The notes under the pieces were generated by a model. It made no database searches, had not been told where the DNA came from, and saw nothing but the letters and a program-made list of their open reading frames with translations. A stretch of DNA of 64,000 nt from Brevibacterium paucivorans (lineage in GTDB: Bacteria > Actinomycetota > Actinomycetes > Actinomycetales > Brevibacteriaceae): assembly GCF_016907735.1 (NCBI RefSeq), contig NZ_JAFBCP010000001.1, positions 2,294,001 through 2,358,000 of the forward strand, in the 5' to 3' direction. This document shows positions 10,452 to 21,264 of the stretch, one piece after another. The stretch's first letter is position 1; each line of letters opens with the position of its first letter. Both the position numbers and the translations under genes were made by a program.

Positions 10452-13400
10452 GTGCCACTGCGCAAAGACCTACAGTCAGTTCTTGTCATCGGTTCGGGGC
10501 CCATCGTCATTGGCCAGGCCTGCGAATTCGACTACTCCGGTACCCAGGCGTGCCGCGTGTTGCGGTCAGAAGGCCTGCGCGTCATCTTGGTCAACTCGAA
10601 CCCAGCCACCATCATGACCGACCCGGACATCGCCGATGCCACCTACGTCGAACCGATCGACCCCGAAGTCATCGAAGCGATCATCGCAAAGGAACGCCCA
10701 GACGCGCTTCTGCCCACCCTGGGTGGACAAACCGCACTCAACGCGGCCATCAACCTGCACAAGGCCGGCGTACTCGAGAAGTACGGTGTCGAACTCATCG
10801 GTGCCGACGTCGACGCAATTGAACGCGGCGAAAACCGCCAACAGTTCAAAGACGTCGTCGAAGCCTGCGGTGCTGAAGTGGCCCGCTCCCGCATCGCCCA
10901 CACCATGGACGAATGCCTCGACGCAGCCAAGGAACTGGGCTACCCCATGGTGGTGCGCCCGTCGTTCACCATGGGTGGCCTGGGCTCTGGAATGGCGTAC
11001 AACGAGGACGACCTGCGTCGCATCGCAGGCGACGGTCTGCACGACTCACTCACCAACGAGGTGCTGCTCGAAGAGTCGATTCTGGGGTGGAAAGAGTACG
11101 AACTCGAACTCATGCGCGACCGCAACGACAACGTCGTGGTGGTGTGTTCAATCGAAAACTTCGACCCGGTAGGCGTCCACACGGGTGACTCCATCACAGT
11201 CGCACCCGCCATGACGCTCACCGACGTCGAATTCCAGAAGATGCGCGACATCGGTATCGCGATTATCCGCGAAGTTGGCGTGGACACGGGTGGCTGCAAC
11301 ATCCAGTTCGCCATCAACCCCGACAACGGGCGCATCGTCGTCATCGAAATGAACCCGCGCGTGTCCCGCTCGTCGGCTCTTGCGTCGAAGGCCACCGGCT
11401 TCCCGATCGCAAAGATCGCCGCCAAACTGGCCGTGGGCTACTCGTTGGACGAGATCCGCAACGACATCACCCAAGAAACCCCGGCGTCGTTCGAACCTGC
11501 CCTGGACTACGTTGTGGTCAAGGTTCCACGCTTCGCGTTCGAGAAGTTCCCGGCCGCCGACCCCACCCTCACAACCACCATGAAGTCCGTGGGTGAAGTC
11601 ATGGCGCTGGGTCGCAACTTCACCACAGCGCTGCAAAAGGCCATGCGTTCCATGGAACAGAAGGGCTCGCAGTTCGACTTCACTAAGCGCCTTGACCTGG
11701 AGGACGCGGACGTCAAGAAGCAGGTGCTGGCCCAACTGGCCCACCCAACCGCGGAACGCATCCACACCGTGATCACGGCGCTGAATTCTGGCATGAGCAT
11801 CGAAGAGATCCACGAAGCCAGCGACATCGACCCGTGGTACTTGGACCAGATGAAGCTTCTGTGTGAGGTCGCCGAGGTCGTTCGCACCCAGGATCTGTCC
11901 CCGCAGGTTCTGAAGTTGGCTAAGCGTCACGGCTTCTCGGACGAACAAATTGGGGCGTTGCGTCACCTGGACGCCCAAGTGGTGACAGGCGTTCGCCACG
12001 CACTGGGCATTCGCCCGGTCTACAAGACCGTGGACACGTGTGCAGGCGAATTTGCCGCACACACGCCGTACCACTACTCGAGCTACGACCAGGAAACCGA
12101 AGTCCAACCACGCGACCGCGAAGCCGTGATCATCCTGGGCTCCGGTCCCAACCGAATCGGTCAGGGAATCGAGTTCGATTATTCGTGCGTCCACGCCACG
12201 ATGGCGCTTGCCGAAGCCGGCTACGAAACCATCATGGTCAACTGCAACCCCGAAACCGTTTCCACCGACTACGACACGGCCGACCGTCTGTACTTTGAAC
12301 CACTGACGTTCGAAGACGTTATGGAGATCTACAACGCAGAACTGGCGGCCGGACCTATCAAGGGAGTCGTATGTACCCTGGGTGGCCAGACCCCGCTGGG
12401 CCTTGCGGCTCGTCTGAAAGTAGCCGGTGTTCCCGTTTTGGGTACCCAACCCGAAGCCATCGACCTGGCCGAAGACCGCGGCGAATTCGGACGCGTTCTG
12501 GACCAGGCCGGTCTGCGTGCTCCAAAGCACGGAACCGCCACCACGTATGCAGAAGCTGAAACGATCGCCGAATCGATTGGCTACCCGGTTCTGGTTCGCC
12601 CGTCCTACGTGCTGGGTGGGCGCGGTATGCAGATTGTGTATGACAACGCCCAGTTGCGTTCGTACATGGATTCCGCGACCGAGGTGTCACCCACCCGCCC
12701 CGTCCTGGTAGACCGGTTCTTGGAAGACGCTGTCGAAATCGACGTTGACGCGCTGTTCGACGGCGAAGACCTCTACATCGGTGGCGTCATGGAACACATC
12801 GAGGAAGCGGGCATCCACTCGGGTGACTCAGCATGTGTCCTCCCTGCGATCACCCTGGGCGAAAACGTACTCAAGCGTGTGCGGTCCGCGACCCGCGCGA
12901 TCGCAGAAGGCACCGGAGTGCGCGGTCTGCTCAACATCCAGTTCGCAATCGCAGCCGACGTTCTGTACGTCATCGAGGCAAACCCCCGCGCATCGCGTAC
13001 GGTTCCTTTCGTATCCAAGGCCACGGGTACACAGCTCGCCAAGGCGGCCGCGAAGATTGCCGTGGGCGACACGATCGCGTCGATGCGTGGAACGCTACTG
13101 GAGGCCGAAGATGACGGTTCCTATGTGAACTTGGACCGCCCAGTTGCCGTGAAGGAAGCGGTTCTTCCATTCCGCCGCTTCCGCGACACCGACGGACGTG
13201 TTGTCGACTCGATTCTTGGCCCCGAGATGCGCTCAACGGGTGAAGTCATGGGTATCGCCCCCACCTTCCCAGTGGCGTTCGCGAAAGCCGAGATGGGAGC
13301 AGGTGCTTCGCTTCCGACTCAGGGTCGCGTGTTCGTTTCGGTTGCTGACCGTGACAAGCGTGCAGCGGTTCTGCCCGTGAAGAAGCTCATCGACATGGGC

Positions 13401-13721
13401 TTTGAAGTGATCTGCACAGAAGGCACCGCTGCAGTCATGGCACGCTACGGCATCGAAACCGTGGCCATGAAGAAGTACTTTGAACTCCAAGACGGCGAAC
13501 GATCGATCCTGGACGACATCGCAGAACGCAAGATCGACCTGGTGGTCAACGTGCCGTCCGGACGTCAAGAACGCGCCGATGGATATGAAATCCGTGCAGC
13601 AGCGACGGCGGCACCTCTGCCGATTCTGACCACAACGGCCGAATTCGCGGCAGCGGTGTCCGCGATCGAAGCGATCCGCACGGCTGACTTCGGAGTCGCA
13701 TCCCTGCAGGACTGGGCATGA
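10452..13721 (+). CDS. carB: Carbamoyl-phosphate synthase large subunit
   Basis: Makes carbamoyl phosphate from bicarbonate, ammonia and two ATP for both pyrimidine and arginine synthesis. The 1089 residues show the internal duplication of the family: two ATP-grasp halves, each opening with a SGP-x-x-IGQ motif ([18 protein letters not shown] and [18 protein letters not shown]) and containing [17 protein letters not shown] or [17 protein letters not shown]. The C-terminal MGS-like regulatory domain follows from about residue 950. The start is GTG with AAGGAGG upstream. Its stop overlaps pyrF as ATGA. Confidence 0.98.
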   Translation: MPLRKDLQSVLVIGSGPIVIGQACEFDYSGTQACRVLRSEGLRVILVNSNPATIMTDPDIADATYVEPIDPEVIEAIIAKERPDALLPTLGGQTALNAAINLHKAGVLEKYGVELIGADVDAIERGENRQQFKDVVEACGAEVARSRIAHTMDECLDAAKELGYPMVVRPSFTMGGLGSGMAYNEDDLRRIAGDGLHDSLTNEVLLEESILGWKEYELELMRDRNDNVVVVCSIENFDPVGVHTGDSITVAPAMTLTDVEFQKMRDIGIAIIREVGVDTGGCNIQFAINPDNGRIVVIEMNPRVSRSSALASKATGFPIAKIAAKLAVGYSLDEIRNDITQETPASFEPALDYVVVKVPRFAFEKFPAADPTLTTTMKSVGEVMALGRNFTTALQKAMRSMEQKGSQFDFTKRLDLEDADVKKQVLAQLAHPTAERIHTVITALNSGMSIEEIHEASDIDPWYLDQMKLLCEVAEVVRTQDLSPQVLKLAKRHGFSDEQIGALRHLDAQVVTGVRHALGIRPVYKTVDTCAGEFAAHTPYHYSSYDQETEVQPRDREAVIILGSGPNRIGQGIEFDYSCVHATMALAEAGYETIMVNCNPETVSTDYDTADRLYFEPLTFEDVMEIYNAELAAGPIKGVVCTLGGQTPLGLAARLKVAGVPVLGTQPEAIDLAEDRGEFGRVLDQAGLRAPKHGTATTYAEAETIAESIGYPVLVRPSYVLGGRGMQIVYDNAQLRSYMDSATEVSPTRPVLVDRFLEDAVEIDVDALFDGEDLYIGGVMEHIEEAGIHSGDSACVLPAITLGENVLKRVRSATRAIAEGTGVRGLLNIQFAIAADVLYVIEANPRASRTVPFVSKATGTQLAKAAAKIAVGDTIASMRGTLLEAEDDGSYVNLDRPVAVKEAVLPFRRFRDTDGRVVDSILGPEMRSTGEVMGIAPTFPVAFAKAEMGAGASLPTQGRVFVSVADRDKRAAVLPVKKLIDMGFEVICTEGTAAVMARYGIETVAMKKYFELQDGERSILDDIAERKIDLVVNVPSGRQERADGYEIRAAATAAPLPILTTTAEFAAAVSAIEAIRTADFGVASLQDWA

Positions 13722-14542
13722 GTTTCGCGCATCTGTGGCAATCGGCCATCGCGCGTAACCCGCTGTGTGTGGGCATCGACCCAGCTCCCGCCACGCTCGC
13801 AGCGTGGGGTCTGGAAGATTCGCCAGAAGGGCTGGCTTCATTCGCCACCACCATGTTGGAGCAATGCCACATGGAGGCGTGGTGCGTGAAGCCTCAAGCC
13901 GCGTTCTTTGAACGTCACGGCGCAGCCGGGATCGCAGTGCTGGAAAGCGTCCACCGCATTGCCAAGGACCTGGGCATGGTCGTCATCACCGACGCCAAGC
14001 GTGGAGACATTGGGTCCACCATGGACGGTTACGCCGACGCCTACCTCAATCCGGCCAGGCCACTTGCCACAGATGCGCTCACCGTGTCGCCATACTTGGG
14101 TACCGACAGCCTCACCTCGGTGTGTAAAGCCGCCGAAAAATACGGAACCGGGTTCTTCGCCCTGGCTCTCACGTCCAATCCGTCTGGGCCACAGGTGCAA
14201 CATGCTCAGAACAATGGGACCGCCGTTGCCGCCCAGGTCTTTGAAACGGTACACAACTTCAACGAATCCGTTGGCGCACCGCTGGGCGGACTGGTCGTCG
14301 GTGCCACGATCGGTGACGCGGCACGCAAACTCGGAATCGACCTCGGCGCTTTTAACGGGCCCATTCTGTCACCGGGTTACGGGGCGCAGGGTGCAACTGT
14401 TGAGGACCTGCACACGGTATTCGGGAACGCGTTCGACAAAGTTTTTGTCAACGTCTCTCGAGGCATTTCAAATTCTGGACCCAAGAAAATAAAGCACCAT
14501 ATTCGAACAATTAGTAGCGAAATTCGTGGTGAAGCCCTATAG
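13718..14542 (+). CDS. pyrF: Orotidine 5'-phosphate decarboxylase (type 2)
   Basis: Makes UMP from OMP, the last step of the pathway. The 274 residues match the longer type 2 family found in actinobacteria. The active-site motif [19 protein letters not shown] contains the catalytic Lys94; [11 protein letters not shown] near the N-terminus and [11 protein letters not shown] near the C-terminus bind substrate. It is the final gene of the pyr operon. Its stop codon TAG (14540-14542) forms the first half of the likely -10 box of the next unit. Confidence 0.95.
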   Translation: MSFAHLWQSAIARNPLCVGIDPAPATLAAWGLEDSPEGLASFATTMLEQCHMEAWCVKPQAAFFERHGAAGIAVLESVHRIAKDLGMVVITDAKRGDIGSTMDGYADAYLNPARPLATDALTVSPYLGTDSLTSVCKAAEKYGTGFFALALTSNPSGPQVQHAQNNGTAVAAQVFETVHNFNESVGAPLGGLVVGATIGDAARKLGIDLGAFNGPILSPGYGAQGATVEDLHTVFGNAFDKVFVNVSRGISNSGPKKIKHHIRTISSEIRGEAL

Positions 14543-14545
14543 ACT
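14540..14545 (+). promoter_or_regulatory. Likely -10 box of mihF-gmk-rpoZ
   Basis: TAGACT begins with the TAG stop codon of pyrF. Transcription from it would start near 14552 and leave about 27 bases of leader with the TTAGGAG ribosome site of mihF. The -35 region is not recognisable. Confidence 0.5.
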
Positions 14546-14578
14546 GACCGTAAGTTTCTTCTGGCTTAGGAGTACACG

Positions 14579-14896
14579 GTGGCACTAGAACCATTGACAC
14601 CAGAACAACGGTCAGCAGCTCTGGAAAAGGCATTCCAGGCTCGACAAGCCCGAGCAAGAATCAAAGCTGAACTCAAAGAGGGAAAGACGTCTTTGAAGAC
14701 GGTTTTGGACAAAGCTGTTGTCGACGAAGCATTGAGCAAGATGAAGGTCGTTGACCTACTCAGGTCCATCCCGGGTGTAGGGGAGCGGCGCGCACATGGG
14801 ATCATGGAAGAAGTAGGGATCGCCCTGTCGCGTCGCATCAAAGGCCTGGGTATCCACCAAAAAGCAGCACTCTTGGAGAAATTCGACAACGCATGA
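14579..14896 (+). CDS. mihF: Actinobacterial integration host factor (mIHF)
   Basis: Nucleoid-associated DNA-binding protein unrelated to the E. coli IHF heterodimer. The 105 residues begin with a charged helix ([20 protein letters not shown]) and hold a helix-two-turn-helix segment with [20 protein letters not shown], the usual mIHF core. The GTG start has TAGGAG 5 bases upstream. The gene lies directly before gmk, with which it overlaps by 4 bases; mihF-gmk-rpoZ is a standard actinobacterial order. Confidence 0.94.
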   Translation: MALEPLTPEQRSAALEKAFQARQARARIKAELKEGKTSLKTVLDKAVVDEALSKMKVVDLLRSIPGVGERRAHGIMEEVGIALSRRIKGLGIHQKAALLEKFDNA

Positions 14897-15465
14897 CACC
14901 ACGACTCACCGTTCTCACTGGACCTTCCGCGGTAGGTAAAGGCACCGTTGGTGCGTATATCCGGGAACACTTTCCCCACGTGTGGTTCTCCGTTTCGGCT
15001 ACCACGCGTGACCCGCGGCCCGGTGAGATCGACGGTGTGCATTACCAGTTCGTGTCGCCGGCTGAATTTGACCACATGGTGAAGTCCGGGCAAATGCTCG
15101 AAACCGCTGTGGTCCACGGCCGTAACCAGTACGGCACACCAAAAGAACCGGTCATGCAGGCGTTGGACGAAGGTAAGTACCCACTTCTGGAGATCGACCT
15201 TGCCGGAGCACGCCAAGTCAAGGAGCGCATGCCGGAAGCACGCTTCATCTTCTTGGCCCCACCCAGCTGGGACGAACTCGTGCGCAGGCTCGTGGGCCGT
15301 GGCACGGAATCAGAAGAAGAACAAGCCCGTCGCTTAGAAACCGCGAAAGTCGAATTGGCCGCCGAAGACGAGTTTGACCACACCGTGGTCAACAACGATG
15401 TTAGAACTGCGGCCCAAGAACTAGTAACATTGATGGGGCTGTCTATTGACAACCCCGAAAACTGA
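14893..15465 (+). CDS. gmk: Guanylate kinase
   Basis: Phosphorylates GMP to GDP. The Walker A motif [10 protein letters not shown] is at residues 9-18, the GMP-binding segment [20 protein letters not shown] follows at about 35-54, and an acidic lid region includes [16 protein letters not shown]. The 190 residues are the normal length. It overlaps mihF (ATGA) and is followed 43 bases later by rpoZ. Confidence 0.97.
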   Translation: MTPRLTVLTGPSAVGKGTVGAYIREHFPHVWFSVSATTRDPRPGEIDGVHYQFVSPAEFDHMVKSGQMLETAVVHGRNQYGTPKEPVMQALDEGKYPLLEIDLAGARQVKERMPEARFIFLAPPSWDELVRRLVGRGTESEEEQARRLETAKVELAAEDEFDHTVVNNDVRTAAQELVTLMGLSIDNPEN

Positions 15466-15508
15466 GCCGGAACTGCTATCGCGTTCCGCAAACCTAGATG
15501 GAGAATGA

Positions 15509-15841
15509 GTGTCCGTTCAACCTGAAGGCATCACCAACCCGCCTATTGACGACCTGCTCGAAAAGACCGAATCCAAGTACGAACTGGTCATCGAAGCATC
15601 CCGTCGTGCACGCCAGATCAACGCGTACTACGCACAGCTCCAGGAAGGTCTGCTCGAAAACGTGGGTCCGCTGGTGACACCAGAACCCAACGAGAAGCCT
15701 CTGTCGATCGCACTGCGTGAAATCGACGAAGACAAGATCATCATCCGCGAGGCAACCGAAGCCGACTTCGAAACTCCGGAACCTGAACCTGCTGCTACCG
15801 ACGACCTCGGTTTCACTTTTGACCAGGACGTCGAAGCCTAA
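15509..15841 (+). CDS. rpoZ: RNA polymerase omega subunit
   Basis: Small RNA polymerase subunit that helps fold and assemble beta-prime. The motif [26 protein letters not shown] (split here over residues 13-38) is the conserved core. The 110 residues include an acidic, proline-rich C-terminal extension (from about 85) usual in actinobacteria. The GTG start has GGAG 5 bases upstream; coaBC begins directly after the stop. Confidence 0.95.
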   Translation: MSVQPEGITNPPIDDLLEKTESKYELVIEASRRARQINAYYAQLQEGLLENVGPLVTPEPNEKPLSIALREIDEDKIIIREATEADFETPEPEPAATDDLGFTFDQDVEA

Positions 15842-17071
15842 GTGAATATCGTTCTGGGAGTCGCCGGGGGCATCGCCGCGTACAAAGCGTGCCATGTGGT
15901 CCGGTTGCTCAAAGAACAAGGGCACAGCGTGCGTGTCGTGCCCACCGAGGCGGCCCTGAAGTTCGTGGGAGCCCCCACTTGGGAAGCGCTGTCGGGCCAA
16001 CCCGTGGCCACCGACGTTTTTGACCGCGTCGAAGAAGTCCAACACGTCAACGTGGGACACGGCGCCGACCTCGTGATCGTTGCGCCCGCAACCGCCGATC
16101 TTCTTGCCCGTGCCCGAGCCGGCATGGGCAATGACATGCTCACAGCCACCCTGCTTGTGACCACCTGCCCCGTGGTGTACGTGCCGGCGATGCACACCGA
16201 AATGTGGCTCAACCCAGCCACGCAAGACAATGTTGCGACCTTGCGCGACCGCGGTGCTCATGTCATGGAACCCGCATCGGGTCGTCTGACAGGGGCGGAC
16301 TCCGGCCCCGGGCGTTTGCCTGAACCAGCAGACATCGTTGAGTACGCGCTTTCGAAGGCGGGGGAGACACCTCCGGTTGGAAACCACGCTCTCGCTGGAA
16401 CTCGCGTGTTGATTTCCGCCGGTGGAACCCGCGAACCCCTGGACCCCGTGCGCTACTTGGGCAACCGCTCTTCAGGAAAACAAGGCGTTGCCTTGGCACA
16501 GGTTGCCCTGGAACTGGGCGCTCACGTGACCGTATGTGCGGCAAACATCGCCAGCGATGTACTTGAGCCCATCCGTGGCCGAGCCACGATCGTGCCAGTC
16601 GAAACCACCGCGGAACTTCATGAGCAATGTGTGGCGCACGGAGAAAAGTCCGACCTCATCATCATGGCAGCCGCCGTCGCAGATTACCGGCCGGCAGAAA
16701 TCGCTGAACACAAGATGAAGAAGTCCGGCGATGACGGCATGACGCTGTCCTTGGTTCAGAATCCAGACATCCTCAAAGACCTTGTCGCACGGTTCGGTGA
16801 CACCAAAAACATTGTGGGCTTCGCCGCCGAAACGGGAACAGCCGACGACACACCCGAAACTCTGGCTCAACAAAAACTTTTACGCAAAGGGTGTCGTGCG
16901 CTGGTGTTTAACAGCGTGGCACAGGGGGCAGTGTTCGGTGACGATGCCACCTCGGTCATTGTGTACGAGCGCCACGGAAGCCAGGTACGTGAGCTTGTAC
17001 GCGCCTCAGGTTCCAAGCAGGAAGTGTCACGCGTTGTCATGGAGTCGGTAGCTCAGTTGCTGCCCAGCTAG
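15842..17071 (+). CDS. coaBC: Phosphopantothenoylcysteine decarboxylase / phosphopantothenate-cysteine ligase
   Basis: Bifunctional enzyme of coenzyme A synthesis. The N-terminal FMN domain (about 1-180) has [18 protein letters not shown], the active-site His in [18 protein letters not shown] and PAMHTEMW. The loop that carries a catalytic Cys in E. coli reads [16 protein letters not shown] here, with no Cys at that place; related actinobacterial proteins look similar as far as I recall. The ligase domain (about 190-409) has [27 protein letters not shown] and KMKK. It starts with GTG one base after the rpoZ stop. Its TAG stop is the first half of the metK -10 box. Confidence 0.95.
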   Translation: MNIVLGVAGGIAAYKACHVVRLLKEQGHSVRVVPTEAALKFVGAPTWEALSGQPVATDVFDRVEEVQHVNVGHGADLVIVAPATADLLARARAGMGNDMLTATLLVTTCPVVYVPAMHTEMWLNPATQDNVATLRDRGAHVMEPASGRLTGADSGPGRLPEPADIVEYALSKAGETPPVGNHALAGTRVLISAGGTREPLDPVRYLGNRSSGKQGVALAQVALELGAHVTVCAANIASDVLEPIRGRATIVPVETTAELHEQCVAHGEKSDLIIMAAAVADYRPAEIAEHKMKKSGDDGMTLSLVQNPDILKDLVARFGDTKNIVGFAAETGTADDTPETLAQQKLLRKGCRALVFNSVAQGAVFGDDATSVIVYERHGSQVRELVRASGSKQEVSRVVMESVAQLLPS

Positions 17072-17074
17072 ACT
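17069..17074 (+). promoter_or_regulatory. Likely -10 box of a leaderless metK promoter
   Basis: TAGACT starts with the coaBC stop codon and is followed by 7 bases and then the metK GTG. The predicted transcription start falls on or next to the start codon, and no ribosome site is present. Confidence 0.6.
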
Positions 17075-17081
17075 GTCTGTC

Positions 17082-18266
17082 GTGAAAAGCTTGCGTTACT
17101 TTACTTCCGAATCGGTTACCGAAGGGCACCCCGACAAAATCTGCGACCAGATTTCTGACGCAGTTCTGGACAATCTGCTGGCGCAAGACCAGCGGTCCCG
17201 TGTCGCAGTCGAAACCCTGGTCACAACCGGCCTCGTTCACGTAGCCGGTGAAGTTACTACCGATGGCTACGCCGATGTGGCCACGATTGCACGTGACGTC
17301 ATCACCGGAATCGGATACACCAACTCAGACATGGGATTCGACGGGCACTCGTGCGGTGTCACCGTGTCGATCGGCTCGCAGTCCACCAACATCTCCGACG
17401 GTGTCACCACCTCGATCGAAGCCCGCGCCGGCGGGAACGATCCACTGGAACGTCTGGGCGCTGGAGACCAAGGACTCATGTTCGGATACGCCGACAACGC
17501 GACTTCTGAACTCATGCCCATGCCTATCCACCTCGCCCACCGCATGTCCCAACGACTCTCCGAAGTGCGCAAGAACGGCACCGTGGACTATCTGCGACCC
17601 GACGGCAAAACTCAGGTGACGATCGGCTACGACGGCGACAAGGCCGTGAGCGTGGACTGCGTGGTGCTGTCCTCGCAGCACGCGGAAGGTACCGACCACC
17701 GCCAACTGGAAAGCGACATCCGCGAGCACGTCATCAACCCCATCTTGGCAGACTCCGGACTGGACACCTCGGGCACGGAATTCTGGATCAACCCCGCAGG
17801 GCCCTTCACCGTGGGTGGCCCAATGGGTGACGCGGGGCTCACCGGCCGCAAGATCATCGTGGACACCTACGGCGGTTTCGCCCGTCACGGAGGTGGCGCG
17901 TTCTCGGGTAAGGACCCATCCAAGGTGGACCGCTCGGGCGCCTACGCGATGCGGTGGGTCGCCAAGAACGTCGTGGCAGCCGGACTGGCCGACCGCGCTG
18001 AAGTTCAGGTGGCCTACGCGATCGGGAAGTCGCACCCCGTGGGCTTGTACGTAGAAACGTTCGGCACGGAAAAAGAAGACCCCGCGCGCATCGAAAAAGC
18101 GATCGATGAAGTGTTCGACCTGCGACCGGCAGCCATCATTCGCGAACTCGCGCTCAACCGCCCCATCTACAACCTGACCAGCACGTATGGTCACTTTGGG
18201 CGCGAACTTCCCGAATTCACGTGGGAAAACACCGACCGCGCAGAAGCCCTCACACAAGCAATCTAA
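17082..18266 (+). CDS. metK: S-adenosylmethionine synthase
   Basis: Makes S-adenosylmethionine from methionine and ATP. The 394 residues carry [21 protein letters not shown] at the N-terminus, [12 protein letters not shown] in the middle and the phosphate loop [25 protein letters not shown] (residues about 264-288, quoted in parts) near the end. The start is GTG without any ribosome site and directly behind a TAGACT hexamer, which suggests leaderless translation. No SAM riboswitch fits in the 10 bases between coaBC and metK. Confidence 0.97.
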   Translation: MKSLRYFTSESVTEGHPDKICDQISDAVLDNLLAQDQRSRVAVETLVTTGLVHVAGEVTTDGYADVATIARDVITGIGYTNSDMGFDGHSCGVTVSIGSQSTNISDGVTTSIEARAGGNDPLERLGAGDQGLMFGYADNATSELMPMPIHLAHRMSQRLSEVRKNGTVDYLRPDGKTQVTIGYDGDKAVSVDCVVLSSQHAEGTDHRQLESDIREHVINPILADSGLDTSGTEFWINPAGPFTVGGPMGDAGLTGRKIIVDTYGGFARHGGGAFSGKDPSKVDRSGAYAMRWVAKNVVAAGLADRAEVQVAYAIGKSHPVGLYVETFGTEKEDPARIEKAIDEVFDLRPAAIIRELALNRPIYNLTSTYGHFGRELPEFTWENTDRAEALTQAI

Positions 18267-18307
18267 ACCACGGTCCCTGCCCGCGGTGGCGACGCCGGGA
18301 TAACCAC

Positions 18308-18313
18308 TAGACT
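18308..18313 (+). promoter_or_regulatory. Likely -10 box of a leaderless priA promoter
   Basis: TAGACT is followed by 6 bases and the priA ATG. The 40 bases before it, after the metK stop, hold an imperfect GC-rich inverted repeat without a T-run, so a terminator is not evident. Confidence 0.6.
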
Positions 18314-18319
18314 CGAAGA

Positions 18320-20341
18320 ATGGAATTACCCGGCTTCGACCACCAGTTGCGGATACGTGGGGGACTCACCCCGGCGCCGTCCCAACCCGTCGCGGCCGTC
18401 CTCCTGGAAACGCCCGTGCCGCACTTAGCGCGCACGTTCGACTACGCGGTCACCGACACCCTGCACGACGAAGCCCAACCGGGTGCGCGAGTGCGCGTGA
18501 AGTTTTCCGGCCGGCTCATGAGCGGGTTCATCGTGGCGCGCACGGACACTACCGATCACGACGGCGAACTCCACGCCTTGGAGCGCGTCACCTCACCCGT
18601 GCCAGTTCTCACGCCCGAACTTCTGGACCTGTGTACCTCGCTTGCGAACAAGTATGCGGGAACTGTCCCGGACGTAGTCCGGCTCGCCATCCCACCCCGC
18701 CACGCGGGCGGCGAGAAGACAGCGTTAGGGGCGGACACCTCGGCGACCCCCACCTTCACCGACCTCCCCGCGCCCATAGCCGACAGCGAAACGGACTTCC
18801 TCACCGCCTTGCGCACGTGGGTGCAGGCGGATGGGCTGGTGCCCGGACCTCGGGCGGCGTTCGCGGTGCCACCGGGGGAGCGGCCCGGGTTGGGGTGGGT
18901 GCATGCCGCCCTGCGGGCCACCGCCGAGGTCGTCGCGGCTGACCGCTCCGTGCTTATTGTGGTGCCCGACCAGTCCAGTGTCGAAGCCGTGACGTCGTTG
19001 CTGGGCCCGGCTGCCGTGACACTCACGCACGAACAAGGCCCGCAAGCACGCTGGTCGGCCTGGGTGAAAGCCGCGACCGGGAAGGCGCGCGTGGTGGTGG
19101 GCACCCGTGCCAGCGCGTATGTTCCCATGCCGGATTTGGGTCTCATCGTCATGTGTTTTGACGATGAGGACGCGTTCATCGAACCCAGGGCGCCTTACTG
19201 CCATGCCAGAGCTGTTGTGTGTGAACGTGTCGCGCAGACGCAGGTAGCCACCCTGTTCGTTGATCACGCACGTAGCGTCGACGTGCAACGCCTGGTGGAC
19301 GCGGGGTGGATGGGTGACGTGACGCTGCCACGCCCACGGATGCGGGAACTCACACCGGTGGTCCTGGACTCGGGGTTCACCCGGTCAATCGCCGACTTCT
19401 CTTCGCTACCCGAACGGGCCTTCGACCTCATGCGCCAAGCACTGGGCCGGGCAAAAACCCAAGGGCTTGTGGGTCCGGTGCTTGTGCAAGTTCCGCGCAC
19501 CGGATACATCACGCTTGTGGTGTGTGAGCGGTGCCGCGAAACCGTGCGCTGCTCATGTGGAGCACCCATCAAGGCGGCCAGTGTGACCGGCCCGTTTGCG
19601 TGTTCCGCGTGCGGGAACCGCATCGACCAGGTGACGTGCGAATGCGGGTCGACCCGATTCCGTTCGGCCGGCCAAGGCTTGGAAACCGTCCACTACGAGC
19701 TGGGGCGCGCATTCCCCGGCGTGCCTGTTGTGCGCAGTGGCGGTGACCGGATTATTTCGCGCGTGGACCCCGAACCGCAGATCGTCGTGGCCACCACCGG
19801 CGCTGAGCCGTACACGGAAGGCGGGTACGCTCTGGCACTGCTCTTTGACACGCTGTGGCCCGGCCCCAGTTTGCGCTCCACGCAAACCGCAATCGCCCGT
19901 CGCATGCGAGCCGTCAACCTGGTGCGTCCCGCACCCGGGCGCGTTCTAGTGCTGGACGAAAACCCCGACATCATCCGCACACTTGTCCACTACGACCCCG
20001 TGGGATGGGCTCAGCACGAACTCGAGATCCGCGAGGAACTGGGCATGCCACCCGTGGTGCGCACCGGTGAAGTGTCCGGGACGCGCGCCGTCGTTGACCA
20101 AACGCTGGCTCAACTGAAGGCCATCGACGGGGTGAAACTGTTCGAAGAACGCGAAGGACCACCCCGCTCCCACTACACACGCAACAGCACAGACGACGAC
20201 GCAACTATCACCGCCGTCATCGGTATCGAACGACACGCGTCCGCCCAGGTGACGGAACTTCTCAAGCGGATTACCACCTCGGCGATCATGCACGGCAAAC
20301 CCGCCCCCCGCATCCGGATAGACGACCCCGACGCCCTGTAG
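18320..20341 (+). CDS. priA: PriA-like primosomal protein N' without helicase motifs
   Basis: Replication restart protein. The N-terminal DNA-binding domain (about 25-135) is recognisable. The helicase lobes have lost the Walker A signature: where G-x-T-G-S-G-K-T is expected there is PPGERPGLGW, and the DEEH box reads FDDEDAF. The zinc-binding cysteines remain (CERC, CSC, CSAC, CEC between about residues 395 and 445). UniProt family annotation notes such loss for actinobacterial PriA, so this is lineage-typical and not decay. At 673 residues it is of normal length for that group. Its TAG stop is the first half of the fmt -10 box. Confidence 0.9.
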   Translation: MELPGFDHQLRIRGGLTPAPSQPVAAVLLETPVPHLARTFDYAVTDTLHDEAQPGARVRVKFSGRLMSGFIVARTDTTDHDGELHALERVTSPVPVLTPELLDLCTSLANKYAGTVPDVVRLAIPPRHAGGEKTALGADTSATPTFTDLPAPIADSETDFLTALRTWVQADGLVPGPRAAFAVPPGERPGLGWVHAALRATAEVVAADRSVLIVVPDQSSVEAVTSLLGPAAVTLTHEQGPQARWSAWVKAATGKARVVVGTRASAYVPMPDLGLIVMCFDDEDAFIEPRAPYCHARAVVCERVAQTQVATLFVDHARSVDVQRLVDAGWMGDVTLPRPRMRELTPVVLDSGFTRSIADFSSLPERAFDLMRQALGRAKTQGLVGPVLVQVPRTGYITLVVCERCRETVRCSCGAPIKAASVTGPFACSACGNRIDQVTCECGSTRFRSAGQGLETVHYELGRAFPGVPVVRSGGDRIISRVDPEPQIVVATTGAEPYTEGGYALALLFDTLWPGPSLRSTQTAIARRMRAVNLVRPAPGRVLVLDENPDIIRTLVHYDPVGWAQHELEIREELGMPPVVRTGEVSGTRAVVDQTLAQLKAIDGVKLFEEREGPPRSHYTRNSTDDDATITAVIGIERHASAQVTELLKRITTSAIMHGKPAPRIRIDDPDAL

Positions 20342-20344
20342 CAT
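20339..20344 (+). promoter_or_regulatory. Likely -10 box of a leaderless fmt promoter
   Basis: TAGCAT begins with the priA stop codon and is followed by 7 bases and the fmt GTG at 20352. Confidence 0.55.
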
Positions 20345-20351
20345 GGAGGGC

Positions 20352-21263
20352 GTGAGAATCGTCTTTGCTGGAACCCCATCCGTCGCAGTGCCCGCACTCC
20401 ACGCCCTGCGTGAACACCACAACGTGGTCGCCGTGCTCACCCGGCCCGACGCGCCGGTGGGACGCAAACGCATCATGACCCCCAGCCCGGTCAAAACCGC
20501 GGCCCTGGACGCCGGAATCGACGTGATCGAAGCGTCACAGGTCAACGACGAGGTGTGTGAACGCATAGCCCAGTACCAGCCAGACGCCGGAGCCGTTGTG
20601 GCCTACGGGGCGCTTCTGAAAGACAACGCGCTTTCGCTACCCACGCACGGCTGGTTCAACCTGCACTTCTCCATGCTCCCGGCTTACCGCGGCGCCGCAC
20701 CCGTGCAATGGGCGCTCATCAACGGCGACACGACAACCGGCCTCACCGTGTTCCAACTGGACCGGGGCATGGACACCGGGCCGGTGCTGGACCAACGCGA
20801 ATACCCGCTACCCAGCAAAGACGCTGGCGACATGCTCGAAGAGTTCGCCCACGCTGGAGCACAGCAACTCACACAGGCGCTCACGCGACTCGAAAACGGT
20901 GACGCCACTTTGGAACCACAATCGGGCGAGGCGACGTACGCACCCAAGCTCAGCGCGCAAGACGCACACCTGAACTTCGCCCTGCCGGCCCGCGAACTCG
21001 TGGCCCGCAGCCACGGCGTGTCACCCATGCCAGGGCCGTGGTCAACGATCGACGGCAAACGCGCCAAACTCGCCGGGCTCAGCGAAACCCAGGTTCAGGT
21101 TCCGGCAGGGGAGATCCGCGAACTCGACGGCCAGATTCTCATCGGAACGGGAACCACCGCAGTCCAGGTAGAACGCATCCAGCCGTTTGGAAAACCCATG
21201 ATGGACGCCCACGACTTTGTGCGCGGCAACGCCAACGCCGTGTTTGACGTAGAAGGACAGTAA
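20352..21263 (+). CDS. fmt: Methionyl-tRNA formyltransferase
   Basis: Formylates initiator Met-tRNA. I place the start at GTG 20352, not at the ATG 9 bases upstream, because the family begins M-R-I-V-F-A-G-T-P and the GTG gives exactly that; the upstream ATG lies inside the -10 hexamer TAGCAT. The 303 residues contain GDTTTGLTVFQLDRGMDTG and the formyl-donor motif LHFSMLPAYRGAAPVQWA, with the conserved Asn-x-His represented by NLH. The C-terminal domain starts near 205. It is followed by rsmB with no gap. Confidence 0.95.
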   Translation: MRIVFAGTPSVAVPALHALREHHNVVAVLTRPDAPVGRKRIMTPSPVKTAALDAGIDVIEASQVNDEVCERIAQYQPDAGAVVAYGALLKDNALSLPTHGWFNLHFSMLPAYRGAAPVQWALINGDTTTGLTVFQLDRGMDTGPVLDQREYPLPSKDAGDMLEEFAHAGAQQLTQALTRLENGDATLEPQSGEATYAPKLSAQDAHLNFALPARELVARSHGVSPMPGPWSTIDGKRAKLAGLSETQVQVPAGEIRELDGQILIGTGTTAVQVERIQPFGKPMMDAHDFVRGNANAVFDVEGQ

Positions 21264-21264
21264 C

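Noticed and set aside
11148-12530. 460-residue open frame on the minus strand
   Set aside because: Antisense to the centre of carB, with low-complexity His, Gly and Val content typical of a mirrored GC-rich gene.
17072-17081. SAM riboswitch before metK
   Set aside because: Only 10 bases separate coaBC from metK, too few for any known SAM-sensing RNA.
18267-18307. Terminator between metK and priA
   Set aside because: The GC-rich inverted repeat has a mismatch and a loop of 8 bases, and no T-run follows.
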